Part shown: in pieces, positions 1 to 9,200 of the stretch
Position numbering within the stretch: the first letter of the stretch is position 1
How the letters are laid out: each line of letters begins with the position of its first letter
NCBI GenBank assembly: GCA_934351835.1
Contig: CAKRJP010000002.1
Span: 140,403-204,402, forward strand
DNA from: an uncultured Lachnospiraceae bacterium
Lineage (GTDB): Bacteria > Bacillota > Clostridia > Lachnospirales > Lachnospiraceae
Direction: 5' to 3'
Length of the DNA stretch: 64,000 nucleotides
Position numbers and translations under genes: made by a program
The notes under the pieces: generated by a model
Databases searched by the model: none
The model's input: only the letters and a program-made list of their open reading frames with translations
Told to the model about the DNA's origin: nothing

Positions 1-41
1 TCCTTGTCTCTGATCTGCCCGTTAATCATTAATTCGCTAAT
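1..41 (-). CDS. infC: Translation initiation factor IF-3, N-terminal fragment (cut by window edge)
   Basis: Only the first 13 or so codons are inside the window. Reading from position 41 on the minus strand gives I-S-E-L-M-I-N-G-Q-I-R-D-K, which matches the conserved start of bacterial IF-3 (the MINxxIRDxEVR region). A strong GGAGG at 51-55 lies 9 nt before an ATT codon at 39-41, whereas the first ATG (27-29) is 21 nt away. I therefore take ATT as the start; AUU initiation is the known autoregulatory feature of infC. The gene would continue left of the window, typically with rpmI and rplT. The call rests on a short stretch, so it is likely rather than certain. Confidence 0.72.
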   Translation of the reverse strand, partial: MSELMINGQIRDK

Positions 42-70
42 TGTCTTGCACCTCCAATGTTTGATTGCTA

Positions 71-108
71 TAATAAAAATAAGTGAACAGCCCATAGACT
101 ATCCACTT
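71..108 (-). terminator. Attenuator hairpin in the infC leader
   Basis: On the minus strand a 12-bp stem (81-92 with 97-108, including G-U pairs) closes a 4-nt loop and is followed by a T-rich tract at 71-80. It sits between the leader promoter and the infC ribosome site. This matches the transcription-attenuated leader known upstream of infC-rpmI-rplT in Firmicutes, where ribosomal protein L20 controls read-through. The stem is seen directly; L20 control is inferred from the family. Confidence 0.65.
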
Positions 109-222
109 ACATATCTGCATAACAAAATCATCTTGTTAAACTCAATATCAAACCATTAGTCACTCGTTTGTGCTACGGTGAGAGTGGATACTCTACTTTG
201 TTTATCGCTTTACGCAACATTT

Positions 223-251
223 AATTTACCACAATACACTTCTCTTGTCAA
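223..251 (-). promoter_or_regulatory. Sigma-A promoter of the infC leader
   Basis: TTGACA (246-251) and TAAATT (223-228) on the minus strand are separated by exactly 17 nt. Transcription would start near 216 and give a leader of about 175 nt before the infC start. The stretch 109-222 is leader RNA with no other recognised feature, and 252-444 is AT-rich intergenic sequence leading to the divergent transporter gene. Confidence 0.7.
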
Positions 252-444
252 CATATTTTCTTTTTTATTTCTACCATGCTTAATTTTCGGAAATTTTTAC
301 TACTTTTCTTACAGAATCCCTCTCTTTTTTGTTCGAATATTCTTTTTTACTTGAAACTCTCTACATTTCATGGCATAATTTTGCTAATTACTTATTTTAA
401 AATGGATTATCTATAAAGGTATCTATTGAGGAGGATTTAAAGTT

Positions 445-1800
445 ATGAAACAACGTAGTAATTTTACGAGTAAGATTGGTTTTATCCTTGCGGCTTCCGG
501 TTCTGCTGTAGGCCTCGGGAACATCTGGAGGTTTCCTTATCTCGCTGCCCAATACGGCGGTGGTACATTTCTTTTTATTTATCTGATCCTTGCAGTCACG
601 TTTGGTTTCAGCCTGATGATCGCAGAGATTGCAATCGGACGCCGTACCGGGCTCAGTGCCATCAGCGCATTCAAAGCTCTGGATAAAAGGTTTTCTTTTC
701 TGGGAGTTCTTGCTGCCGCGATTCCTATCATCATTTTACCGTATTATTCAGTTATTGGTGGATGGGTTGTTAAATATTTTGCTGTATTTATCAGTGGACA
801 CCGTCATTCCAGTGCTGCCGGAGATTATTTTTCTTCCTTTATCGGCGAGACTTTCCAGCCAATCGCCTGGTTTGCTCTGTTCCTCGGTTTGACAGCTCTG
901 GTTGTTTTATTCGGTGTTGAAAAAGGTATCGAAACTGTAAGTAAGGTTCTGATGCCTATACTGGTTCTTCTTACTTTATTCGTAGCTGTTTACGGACTGA
1001 CTGTAGACGGCGCTAAAGACGGTCTCATTTATTATCTGAAACCTCATATGGCGGATGTGTCTGCCAAGACGATTCTGGCAGCCATGGGGCAGCTTTTCTA
1101 TTCCATGTCCCTTGCCATGGGTATCATGATCACGTACGGTTCTTATATGAAAAAAGATGACTGCCTTGAAAGCTGTGTACGTCATATCGAGTTTTTCGAT
1201 ACTTTGGTTGCTTTCCTTGCAGGTCTGATGATCATTCCTGCCGTATTTGCATTCTCCGGCGGTGACAAAGCAGCTTTAGGTGCAGGACCGGGACTTATGT
1301 TTATCACACTTCCAAAAGTATTTGACAGTATGCGCTTCGGCGGCGTCATTGGAACGTTGTTCTTCTTATTAGTATTATTTGCGGCACTTACTTCATCCAT
1401 CTCATTGATGGAGACCATCGTATCTTTCATCATGGACAGATTACACTGGCCACGTAAACGTTCCTGCATCCTGGTATTTGTATTTTCACTGATCGTCGGT
1501 ATTCCGTCTTCTCTTGGATTCGGACCGCTGAGTTTCATCAGTTGGATGGGAATGTCTGTGCTTGATATCATGGACTTCATCAGTAATAGTGTATTGATGC
1601 CGATTGTTGCATTCTTTACCTGTATCTTCGTCGGTTTCGTCATTAAACCTAAGGCAATTGCGGACGAGGCAAAAGAGAATGGAGCAACATTCAAAGCAGA
1701 AAAGATGTTCAGCGTGATCATCAAATGGATTGCACCGATTTTCTTAGTTCTGATCCTTACAAGTTCGATCGCCAGTGCACTTGGTATCTTTACTATTTAA
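445..1800 (+). CDS. Sodium-dependent transporter, NSS (SNF) family
   Basis: The 451-residue product is an integral membrane protein of the neurotransmitter:sodium symporter family, which imports amino acids or related amines with Na+ and has the LeuT fold. The N-terminus carries the family signature: a GFILAASGSAVGLGNIWRFP-type stretch at about residues 12-31, which forms TM1 and the Na+/substrate site. About 11-12 hydrophobic segments follow, as in bacterial NSS proteins of the short 11-TM type. The start is supported by GAGGAGG about 10 nt upstream. It is transcribed away from infC and followed by a strong terminator, so it is probably a single-gene unit. The substrate cannot be told from sequence; tyrosine, tryptophan or other hydrophobic amino acids are typical. 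Confidence 0.93.
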   Translation: MKQRSNFTSKIGFILAASGSAVGLGNIWRFPYLAAQYGGGTFLFIYLILAVTFGFSLMIAEIAIGRRTGLSAISAFKALDKRFSFLGVLAAAIPIIILPYYSVIGGWVVKYFAVFISGHRHSSAAGDYFSSFIGETFQPIAWFALFLGLTALVVLFGVEKGIETVSKVLMPILVLLTLFVAVYGLTVDGAKDGLIYYLKPHMADVSAKTILAAMGQLFYSMSLAMGIMITYGSYMKKDDCLESCVRHIEFFDTLVAFLAGLMIIPAVFAFSGGDKAALGAGPGLMFITLPKVFDSMRFGGVIGTLFFLLVLFAALTSSISLMETIVSFIMDRLHWPRKRSCILVFVFSLIVGIPSSLGFGPLSFISWMGMSVLDIMDFISNSVLMPIVAFFTCIFVGFVIKPKAIADEAKENGATFKAEKMFSVIIKWIAPIFLVLILTSSIASALGIFTI

Positions 1801-1841
1801 TTATACATGCCCATACAAAGTGGTACTGCATAACTTTTTAA

Positions 1842-1875
1842 AATGGCGGGAACATATTCGTCCCCGCCATTTTTA
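1842..1875 (+). terminator. Rho-independent terminator of the NSS transporter gene
   Basis: A 9-bp GC-rich stem (AATGGCGGG at 1842-1850 with CCCGCCATT at 1863-1871) is followed by TTTT. It lies between the NSS gene and the convergent degV gene, which would also be served by the hairpin on the other strand. Confidence 0.85.
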
Positions 1876-1921
1876 TCTGATATTTTCTTTATTAATTATT
1901 GACTTCGATACGTTCTTCTTT

Positions 1922-2785
1922 CTATCGTTCATCCCCCATGCAAAACACTGCCAGTACTCCCGGTCCGGTGTGTCCTCCGATCACATTTCCAATATTGTGA
2001 ATCAGGATATTCTCAACTCCCATCTTCTCACGCACCAGTTTTGCCATATATTCGGCCTCTTCCAGGCAATCTCCGTGTGTGATCATCACGATATCATTTT
2101 CTGTGTCTTTCGCCTGTACTGCCGCTTTTTCTACCAGTTTGTGAATAGATTTCTTGCGGCCTCTCACCTGACCGACCATCTCCAACGCTCCGTTATTATC
2201 CATACGAAGGATCGGCTTGATCTGTACCAATGTTCCAATAATCGCCACCGTCTTCGAAACTCTTCCGCCACGATGCAGATGATTGAGATCATCTACTGTA
2301 AAGTTGTGACATACATTCAGCTTATGTTTCTCTGCCCATCCGGCAGCCTCCTCGATGGTCATGCCCTCCTCTCTCCGCTTCAATACATAATACAAAAGGA
2401 GTCCCTCTCCCATACATGCACAAAGAGTATCTACCACAATGATCTTTCTCTCTGGATATTCTTCCTGCAATTCTTCTGCCGCCAGACGCATGCTGTTATA
2501 GGTTCCACTCAGTGCAGATGAAAACGCAAGATGTAATATATCCTTGCCTTCTTTTAAATACGGTTCCAACGCCTCTCTTGCCTCTTCCGGATTCACCTGT
2601 GAGGTCACCGGAAGTTTACCCTTACGCATCAACTGAAAAAATTCTTTGGATGTGTATCCTGACATATCCGGAAATGTCTTTCCATCTATCGTATATTTGA
2701 GCGGGATTATCGGCACTCCTCTATCCTCAAGCCACTCTTTTGGCAAGTCTACGGTACTGTTTACTGTAATCACATACTCACTCAT
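1922..2785 (-). CDS. DegV family fatty-acid-binding protein
   Basis: DegV proteins bind a fatty acid between two domains; in Gram-positives several act as FakB, presenting exogenous fatty acids to the kinase FakA. The product (287 residues from the chosen start) begins with the family pattern of a beta strand followed by STVDLP (substrate-contacting Ser/Thr), and has SSALSGTYNS and THGDCLEEA-type motifs in the middle and C-terminal half. The reading frame is open to 2845, but GGAGGG lies 7 nt before the ATG at 2785, so the upstream 20 codons are not counted. It lies 63 nt downstream of the ABC ATPase gene and could be a distal member of that operon, although no functional link is evident. Its exact lipid partner is unknown. 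Confidence 0.88.
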   Translation of the reverse strand: MSEYVITVNSTVDLPKEWLEDRGVPIIPLKYTIDGKTFPDMSGYTSKEFFQLMRKGKLPVTSQVNPEEAREALEPYLKEGKDILHLAFSSALSGTYNSMRLAAEELQEEYPERKIIVVDTLCACMGEGLLLYYVLKRREEGMTIEEAAGWAEKHKLNVCHNFTVDDLNHLHRGGRVSKTVAIIGTLVQIKPILRMDNNGALEMVGQVRGRKKSIHKLVEKAAVQAKDTENDIVMITHGDCLEEAEYMAKLVREKMGVENILIHNIGNVIGGHTGPGVLAVFCMGDER

Positions 2786-2848
2786 ATCCATCCCTCCAAA
2801 CTTTTTATCTGTCATCATCATAGCACTTTTCATGGTCTTATTCAAATA

Positions 2849-3970
2849 TTATAAGATTTCTTTACCATTATGATACATCTCTAATTTTCCGAGTTTTTTC
2901 GCCTCTTCTAATAGTTCTTTCAATCTCTCATTGCAACTACCTATTACGCTTCCTGCATCAATAACTCTGTTGCATTTTCGGATCATTTCCATTGCTTTTT
3001 CAAAAATTTCATCACTGATCGGCTGAAAAGTCTTCTCCTCGATTATTTCGGCTGCAAGCATCTTCGCAAGTCTGTAATCAATATCATTATCATATAAGAC
3101 GCCGGCCGCAAAGGGAATTCCATTTCTCCGTAATTCCCGGTAAATCGGAATTCCATTTCCGCTGTTTGAAATAACAAAAACTTCCGGTGTTCCTTTCGCG
3201 CCGGGAAGCTCTATGCTTCCGAATACCGGATCAAAATAACCTTGTTCGATTTCATATAATTCCCGTATAATATCTTCTTTAAAAATTGTTTCCGGTGTTC
3301 CAAAATGCGAAATTGTATCGCCCTTTACGCACACAATTTTATCCGATACTTTCTGTGCAAGATCGATCTCATGTAAAGACATGATTACTGTAATTTGTTT
3401 TTCTCTTGCCATATTTTCTAAAATAGACAACAATTCCAATTTATGTCTGATATCCAGAAATGATGTCGGTTCGTCCAAAATGATGATTTCCGGCTCCTGA
3501 CAGATTGCTCTTGCAAGAAGCACTCGCTGTCTCTGTCCGTCACTGATCGCATTGAAATCTCGGTTTCCAAGATTTTCCGCATGGACAGCTCGCAAAGCCT
3601 CATCCACCTTCTCTTCGTCCCCCTTTGAAAGGATTCCCAGTCTTCCTGTATAGGGATATCTCCCGGTTGCCACAATATCATGACAGGTCATTAGTTCTGT
3701 TTTAATTCTCTCTGTCAGAACTACGGCCATCTTAGAAGAAAGTTCTTTATAAGACATCTTAAGAAGTGACGCATCATTAAAATATACTTCTCCTCCAAGA
3801 AGTTTCAACTGCCTGGTAATACTCTTTAAGATGGTCGATTTACCGGCTCCGTTCGGCCCGATCAGCGTGATAATCTCGCCCTTTTGAATGTCCATATCGA
3901 TGTCCCGGATCAGGGTTTTACCGTGATATCCAACAGCCATTTTCTTTGTCTGAAAATAATAATCAGCCAT
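2849..3970 (-). CDS. ABC transporter ATP-binding protein (FecE/BtuD type) with C-terminal extension
   Basis: This is the ATPase of the metal-chelate/corrinoid importer. The first ~250 residues form a normal nucleotide-binding domain: Walker A GPNGAGKST near residue 38, signature SDGQRQR, Walker B IIILDEPTSFLD and the switch His in SLHEIDLA. At 373 residues it is about 110 longer than FecE/BtuD. The extra C-terminal domain (from about residue 255) begins with a PEVFVISNSGNG strand-turn and looks like a separate alpha/beta module of unknown role. It follows the permease gene by 5 nt and belongs to the cobalamin-riboswitch operon, which argues for corrinoid rather than siderophore transport. Confidence 0.9.
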   Translation of the reverse strand: MADYYFQTKKMAVGYHGKTLIRDIDMDIQKGEIITLIGPNGAGKSTILKSITRQLKLLGGEVYFNDASLLKMSYKELSSKMAVVLTERIKTELMTCHDIVATGRYPYTGRLGILSKGDEEKVDEALRAVHAENLGNRDFNAISDGQRQRVLLARAICQEPEIIILDEPTSFLDIRHKLELLSILENMAREKQITVIMSLHEIDLAQKVSDKIVCVKGDTISHFGTPETIFKEDIIRELYEIEQGYFDPVFGSIELPGAKGTPEVFVISNSGNGIPIYRELRRNGIPFAAGVLYDNDIDYRLAKMLAAEIIEEKTFQPISDEIFEKAMEMIRKCNRVIDAGSVIGSCNERLKELLEEAKKLGKLEMYHNGKEIL

Positions 3971-3975
3971 GTTTT

Positions 3976-5016
3976 CTACCGTCCTTTCTCACGTTTTATC
4001 ATCATATAGATTACAATCGGCGCTCCGAGAAGTGATGTTACCGTACTGATATTTAACTCTACCGGTGCCATCGCCATCCTGGCAATAAGATCACAGATCA
4101 TACAGAATACTGCTCCCGCAAAGAACGTTCCCGGAATGATCACGATCGGTTTCGATGTACCGAATGCCTTTCTCGCCAAAAATGGGACCGCAATACCCAC
4201 AAAGGAAATCGGGCCTGCAAATGCTGTCACACAGGCTGATAATATACTGGACACTATAATCAGAACAATTCTGAAACATCTGACATTCACGCCTATACTC
4301 TGCGCATAGGCTTCTCCAAGCTGATACGCATTCATCGGCTTAGACATGAAAAAGGTCGTAATCACAGCAATACCAACAACAATTACCGCAACTTTAACAT
4401 TACTCCAGTTCATTCCGGAAAAGCTTCCCTGTGACCATCCATGAAGATTGACGATATCTGAGTCATCCGCAAAAGTTACCACAAAATCTGTGATTGCAGA
4501 ACATATATATCCGATCATAATTCCACCTACCAGGAGAGATGCCATATGATTGACTTTTTGTGACATCAGAAGAATAAATCCCGTAGATATCAGTGCTCCG
4601 ATAAATGCTGCCATGATCAGTGTCCATGAAGAAAAATGCCCAATATATTTTAAAAATACGATCATTGTAAGTGCCACGACCATCTTTGCCCCGGAAGAAA
4701 TTCCAAGGACAAACGGACCTGCGATCGGGTTTGAAAAAAAGGTCTGCAACAGAAAACCGGACAGAGACAAAGCTCCGCCCAGCATTGCAGCCATGAGGAT
4801 ACGCGGCAGACGTATCTTCCAGATAATACTGTATTCCACCGCTTCTCCATCATGCATAAATAATATTTTTAAAATCTTTGAAACTGAAATATGGACATTT
4901 CCAGTGTTGATATTCAAAACCGTCACAACACAGAATAACACAGCAAGTGCTACGAACACCACCGCATATCTTGAACGTCTTTTGAAATTTTCATTATGAA
5001 AACTAAGATTCTCCAT
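3976..5016 (-). CDS. ABC transporter permease, FecCD/BtuC family
   Basis: The 346-residue protein has the length and about ten hydrophobic segments of the FecCD permease family. Recognisable family motifs are RLPRILMAAMLGGALSLSG in the first third, NPIAGPFVLGISSGA, and the coupling-helix region GPISFVGIAVPFLARK. It forms the homodimeric membrane channel for the binding protein encoded upstream (5036-6259) and the ATPase encoded downstream. Spacings of 19 and 5 nt place all three in one operon. The family transports iron-siderophores, heme or cobalamin; the riboswitch at the head of the operon favours cobalamin. Confidence 0.93.
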   Translation of the reverse strand: MENLSFHNENFKRRSRYAVVFVALAVLFCVVTVLNINTGNVHISVSKILKILFMHDGEAVEYSIIWKIRLPRILMAAMLGGALSLSGFLLQTFFSNPIAGPFVLGISSGAKMVVALTMIVFLKYIGHFSSWTLIMAAFIGALISTGFILLMSQKVNHMASLLVGGIMIGYICSAITDFVVTFADDSDIVNLHGWSQGSFSGMNWSNVKVAVIVVGIAVITTFFMSKPMNAYQLGEAYAQSIGVNVRCFRIVLIIVSSILSACVTAFAGPISFVGIAVPFLARKAFGTSKPIVIIPGTFFAGAVFCMICDLIARMAMAPVELNISTVTSLLGAPIVIYMMIKREKGR

Positions 5017-5035
5017 ATTCTTTCACCATCACTTA

Positions 5036-6259
5036 CTACTGCATTTTCTCTAAAAATGTCATCTGATCCTGGTCTTTACCTGTCAGCATCAAATGAATAT
5101 CTTTGATCAGTTCACCGGTCTTATCTGTTGCCTGATACAGATTTTTTCCAGTATACCATACATTTCCGTCTTTCACAGCTTTAAAATCTGCAAATAATTC
5201 ATTCTTTGCTTCCAGATCACTGATGCTGCTTACCTGACCATCGATGGTTCCATTGTAGATCAGATAATCCGCATCCACTGCAGTTGCATAAAATTCTTCC
5301 ATAGTAAGTTTTACAGAAGGTGCATTACTGTCTGGATTCTTCAGATCTTTAAATGCATATCTTCCTCCGGCGATTTCAATCATTGAAGGTATGTAATCTT
5401 CTGATTTTCTTACAACGATAGAACCGTCCGAATTTACATAGAAATACGCAACCGTTTTTTCTGTATTCTTAAAGCCTTCCAGATCATCTACAATCTTTGC
5501 TTCCCTCTCAAAGAATTCACCTGCCTGGTCTTCTTTATTCAACATTGCACCGTATAATTTTACCCACTCTGTTCTTCCAAGTGGATTGCCTTCATAACTT
5601 GAATAATCCACAAATACCGGAATATCCAGGTCTTCGATCATTTCCTGTACCTTTGGGGTATGAAGAATCATGGTAGACTCTACCGCAAGATTACATTCTC
5701 CATCAACTAACATTTCATAATCCGGCTCACTGTATTTTCCTGCATAAGTGATCTTGCCCTCATTCATGGCTGTCTTTACATTATCTACATACCATCCATC
5801 TGCTGTTACACCAGAAAATTTAACATTGTCTAATCCATCAATCTCATCAAACAAAGACATTACTGCAGTAGCAGCCATATAAATGTGGTCCAGTGGCTGC
5901 TCTAAGACTACAATATCCTCATCCAGATCCTCCGGGGCTTCTTTTCCTTCCGGAACTACCAGATACTGGCGGTCCTCATGTACATCTATCAGTTTGTAGC
6001 CACCCTCGTAATAATATATATCAAATTCGGTTGCGTACTCCAGATCCATTGTGGATTTATAGGTCAGCCCAGCAATCTCCGGGGCTTCCTTTTTCTCTTT
6101 CTTTGACTGATCCGCTGCAGATGAGGTGTCGCCTGCATTTACCGTACTTTGATATGACGTCTGGCTTCCGGAACTGGAAGAACCAGACTGCCCGCAGCCA
6201 GCCAGGAGAAGACTCCCGGCCAGTGCACATGCAATCACTTTATATATTTTCTTTTTCAT
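5036..6259 (-). CDS. ABC transporter substrate-binding lipoprotein (BtuF-like)
   Basis: The 407-residue product has a lipoprotein signal peptide with lipobox LLAGC (Cys at residue 22), then a Ser-rich linker and a class III periplasmic-binding-protein fold of the type used with FecCD permeases. The N-terminal lobe contains the segment starting APEIAGLTYKS and the DxEYATEFDIYYYEGGY strand pair. The C-terminal lobe includes ADYLIYNGTIDG and the KDGNVWYTGKNLYQ segment. Its start codon overlaps the stop of the upstream giant gene by one base (TAATG), implying translational coupling. The N-terminal lobe is clearly homologous to the last ~290 residues of that giant protein. A role in corrinoid capture is inferred from the riboswitch. 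Confidence 0.9.
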   Translation of the reverse strand: MKKKIYKVIACALAGSLLLAGCGQSGSSSSGSQTSYQSTVNAGDTSSAADQSKKEKKEAPEIAGLTYKSTMDLEYATEFDIYYYEGGYKLIDVHEDRQYLVVPEGKEAPEDLDEDIVVLEQPLDHIYMAATAVMSLFDEIDGLDNVKFSGVTADGWYVDNVKTAMNEGKITYAGKYSEPDYEMLVDGECNLAVESTMILHTPKVQEMIEDLDIPVFVDYSSYEGNPLGRTEWVKLYGAMLNKEDQAGEFFEREAKIVDDLEGFKNTEKTVAYFYVNSDGSIVVRKSEDYIPSMIEIAGGRYAFKDLKNPDSNAPSVKLTMEEFYATAVDADYLIYNGTIDGQVSSISDLEAKNELFADFKAVKDGNVWYTGKNLYQATDKTGELIKDIHLMLTGKDQDQMTFLEKMQ

Positions 6260-9200
6260 TATTTTTTCTCCTGACTTTCTTTCTGCTTTACAGTCTGCAC
6301 AAACATCTTATTTGCCTGATCCTCACAGCCAAACAATACTCCGTATACTTTTATCCACTCTGCCTTCGCAAGTTCTTCTTTTTCATCTGCGGAACGGTCT
6401 ACAACAGCTGTAATACCAAGTAACGCTAATTTTTCTGTCAGCTTTTCATAGCGTTTGGTCTGTTTTGAAACAGAAAGTTTCTGATTTTCCCTTGGCAAAA
6501 TGTTTTCAGGTAAAATCACCAGATTTGTATCCTGTTTCACTAACGTCTTCATTTTCAGATTCGTTGTTTTTCCGGCATACATTACCTCTGCATCTTTTCC
6601 CGTCTTAATCTTATCAGCCACAGAAGATAACTTACAGTCTTTTTTCTTCATTCCGACAGCTGATACTTTGTCTGTCAGACCAAGTTTATCCATCATTCTC
6701 AGAATATCATTCGTTCCGGCATAAGCCTTATTATTCGGCATTTTCACAATAATCATTTCCTGATCAAGTCCTACCGGCACCTCTACGTTTTCCGGTACCA
6801 GAAGATATTTCACGATATTACCTTTGTAAAGTTTTGTTGCCAGTTCTGATTCACTGACTCCGTTTCCGTCATCACTTGATGTTCCGGCCTCTTCCTCGAC
6901 AGCTGTCAGTTTGCTCTTACTGTTTTTGCTGTCAGACTTCTTATTCTTCTTTGACTTCTTTGATTTCTTCGAAGCTTTCTCTGTCTTCTTTGAATCTTTC
7001 TTTGCCTGTTTTGCCAATTTTTCCGGATCTCTTGCAGTATCCTTTGTCATATCCACTTCCAGAAGTGTAATTCCCTGGTCATAGTGATAGATCTTGAAAT
7101 ACTGTGCATATTCAAGTTTTGTCTCGGACTGGTATGTAAGTCCCATGATCTCCGGAGCTTTTTCATCCAGAGTTTTATTTGTATTGGCATTTGCGGCTGC
7201 TGCACTACCGTTTGCTGCCGCTGCAAGGTAAACGAAAATATTATAGGCAATCTCGTGGGCTACAGACATTTTGTCTGTCATTCCAAGGATCTTATTATTC
7301 TTATTAAGCTCAATTGGAATAACAACTGTCGCCTGTCCACCACCTTTTGTCGTGTAATAAATATTTCCGTTCGCTTTAACATACTGATAATGATCACTAC
7401 TGAAGATCAAAGTTGCATATGCCTGACCATTCGTTACCGTTACCTTATTACAGTAAATTTTGACTCTTCCGCTACCACCTGACCATGTAAATCTATCCGG
7501 TGTATAAACGCCATCTTTCAGTGTCGTGGCATTATTTACATGTCCGGTAGATCCACTGGTATCAGATTCATACTTAGATTCTTTATCCGCTTTTCCGTTA
7601 TTAGACGGTACCTTCGTTCCCTGGTTTCCAGGTTTTGACGGAGTCGACGGCTTTGTAGAATCATCTTTTCCATCATCAGTTGGAAGATCGCTGATCTTTG
7701 TTAATGTTGAAAGATCGAACGTAATCTCTCTGTCATACCATTTATTCTGTCTTTCTGAATGTGATGCAACATTCAGTACTTCTGTCAGGGAAGATACTGG
7801 AATTGTATATGTATATTTTCCGTCAGAATTTACTGTATATCCTGCCCACGCAGCCTTTTCTGCCTTGGCCGCATCTTCTGCAGTTCCTGCATATAAGTAA
7901 TCATATCCGGTTCCGCTTAATGAAATTGCAGCACTTACTTTTCCATTCTTTACTGTCAGAACGACTTTTACTACCTTAAACATCGATGCATTTGTAGATG
8001 CCTCGATCGTGTACACACCATCAGCCGGAATGCCTGTATCCGCAGAAGGAATATCTCCTGTCTTCTTCAGATCCTTGGAACTAAATGTCAGAGTTCTGTC
8101 ATACCACGTTTTTTTACTTTCTGAGCGAGATGCTACAGCAATCTCCTTATCTAATGCCTCTACAGGGATTTCATACTGGCCTCCGGTTTTCGTAGCTCCA
8201 CTGGCATCTGTATATTCTTTGGTTCCCTGATATTTAATCCAGGAATTTTCATTCGCTTTTTCTGCATCTTCGGCACTTCCCATGTAAAGATAATCATATC
8301 CTACTCCACTTAATGTGATCAGTGCTGTCATCTTTCCATTTTTCGATGTCAGAACAGCATCTACCACTTTAAACATAGCCGCGCCTGTCTCTACCGTTGT
8401 GCTGTAGATACCATCTGCCGGCGCCTTTGTATCCTCGCCCGGTGTTGGGTCTGGGTCCGGATCCTTAATCTCACCGATCTTCGGCAGGATTCCATTGATA
8501 AAGAACGCACTCTGCTTGTCAGACCATGTATTACTTTTCTTATTATGTACTACATACTTAATCTCTTTTCCGAGATCTGCTGTCGGGATCTTGAATGTAA
8601 AACTTCTGTAACTGTTGTAAATGTCAGAGCGATCTTCGGCAGTTACTGCATTTTTGTCCTTCACTGCATCATCATCTGCAACATCACCGATATAAATCTT
8701 ATCGTAATTCGCCGCCTGAGTAACAAGTGTCACAGTTGCCGTATCTCCATTGATAGTTACTTTACTCTCACGTTCAAAACTTAAGCTTGCATAATTGTTC
8801 GTTGGATAAGCCGATCCGTAGAGATCGTACACTCCATTTTCTGTCGTATTCGGCTTATTCTCCAGATTTGGGATATTGATAAACAAATCTCTTGCATAGC
8901 TGAACCATCCGCTGTCACTTCCCGGTGTCACAGGAATGTTCATCCCCTGCTTATCCGCATCCAGACTAAATGTAAAAGTTGTAACATTCTTTCCTAAATC
9001 ATAGGTTCCTGTAACAAAAGAGCTCTTATCCTTGTCAGCCTGTGCTCCCTGGTATAATTTCGTCCATTTATTTCCTTCGACATTCAGAGTTACTATAACT
9101 TTGTTATTCTTTAATATCGTTTTCGATGACTTGATATTGAATGCACTATACTTGTCACCTGTACCACCGGCGATTGTTTTAATACTGTCTGTATCTGTCG

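Noticed and set aside
1775..2521. A 248-codon plus-strand open frame
   Set aside because: It lies antisense to the DegV gene and over a terminator, has no ribosome site and no family features; it is a shadow frame.
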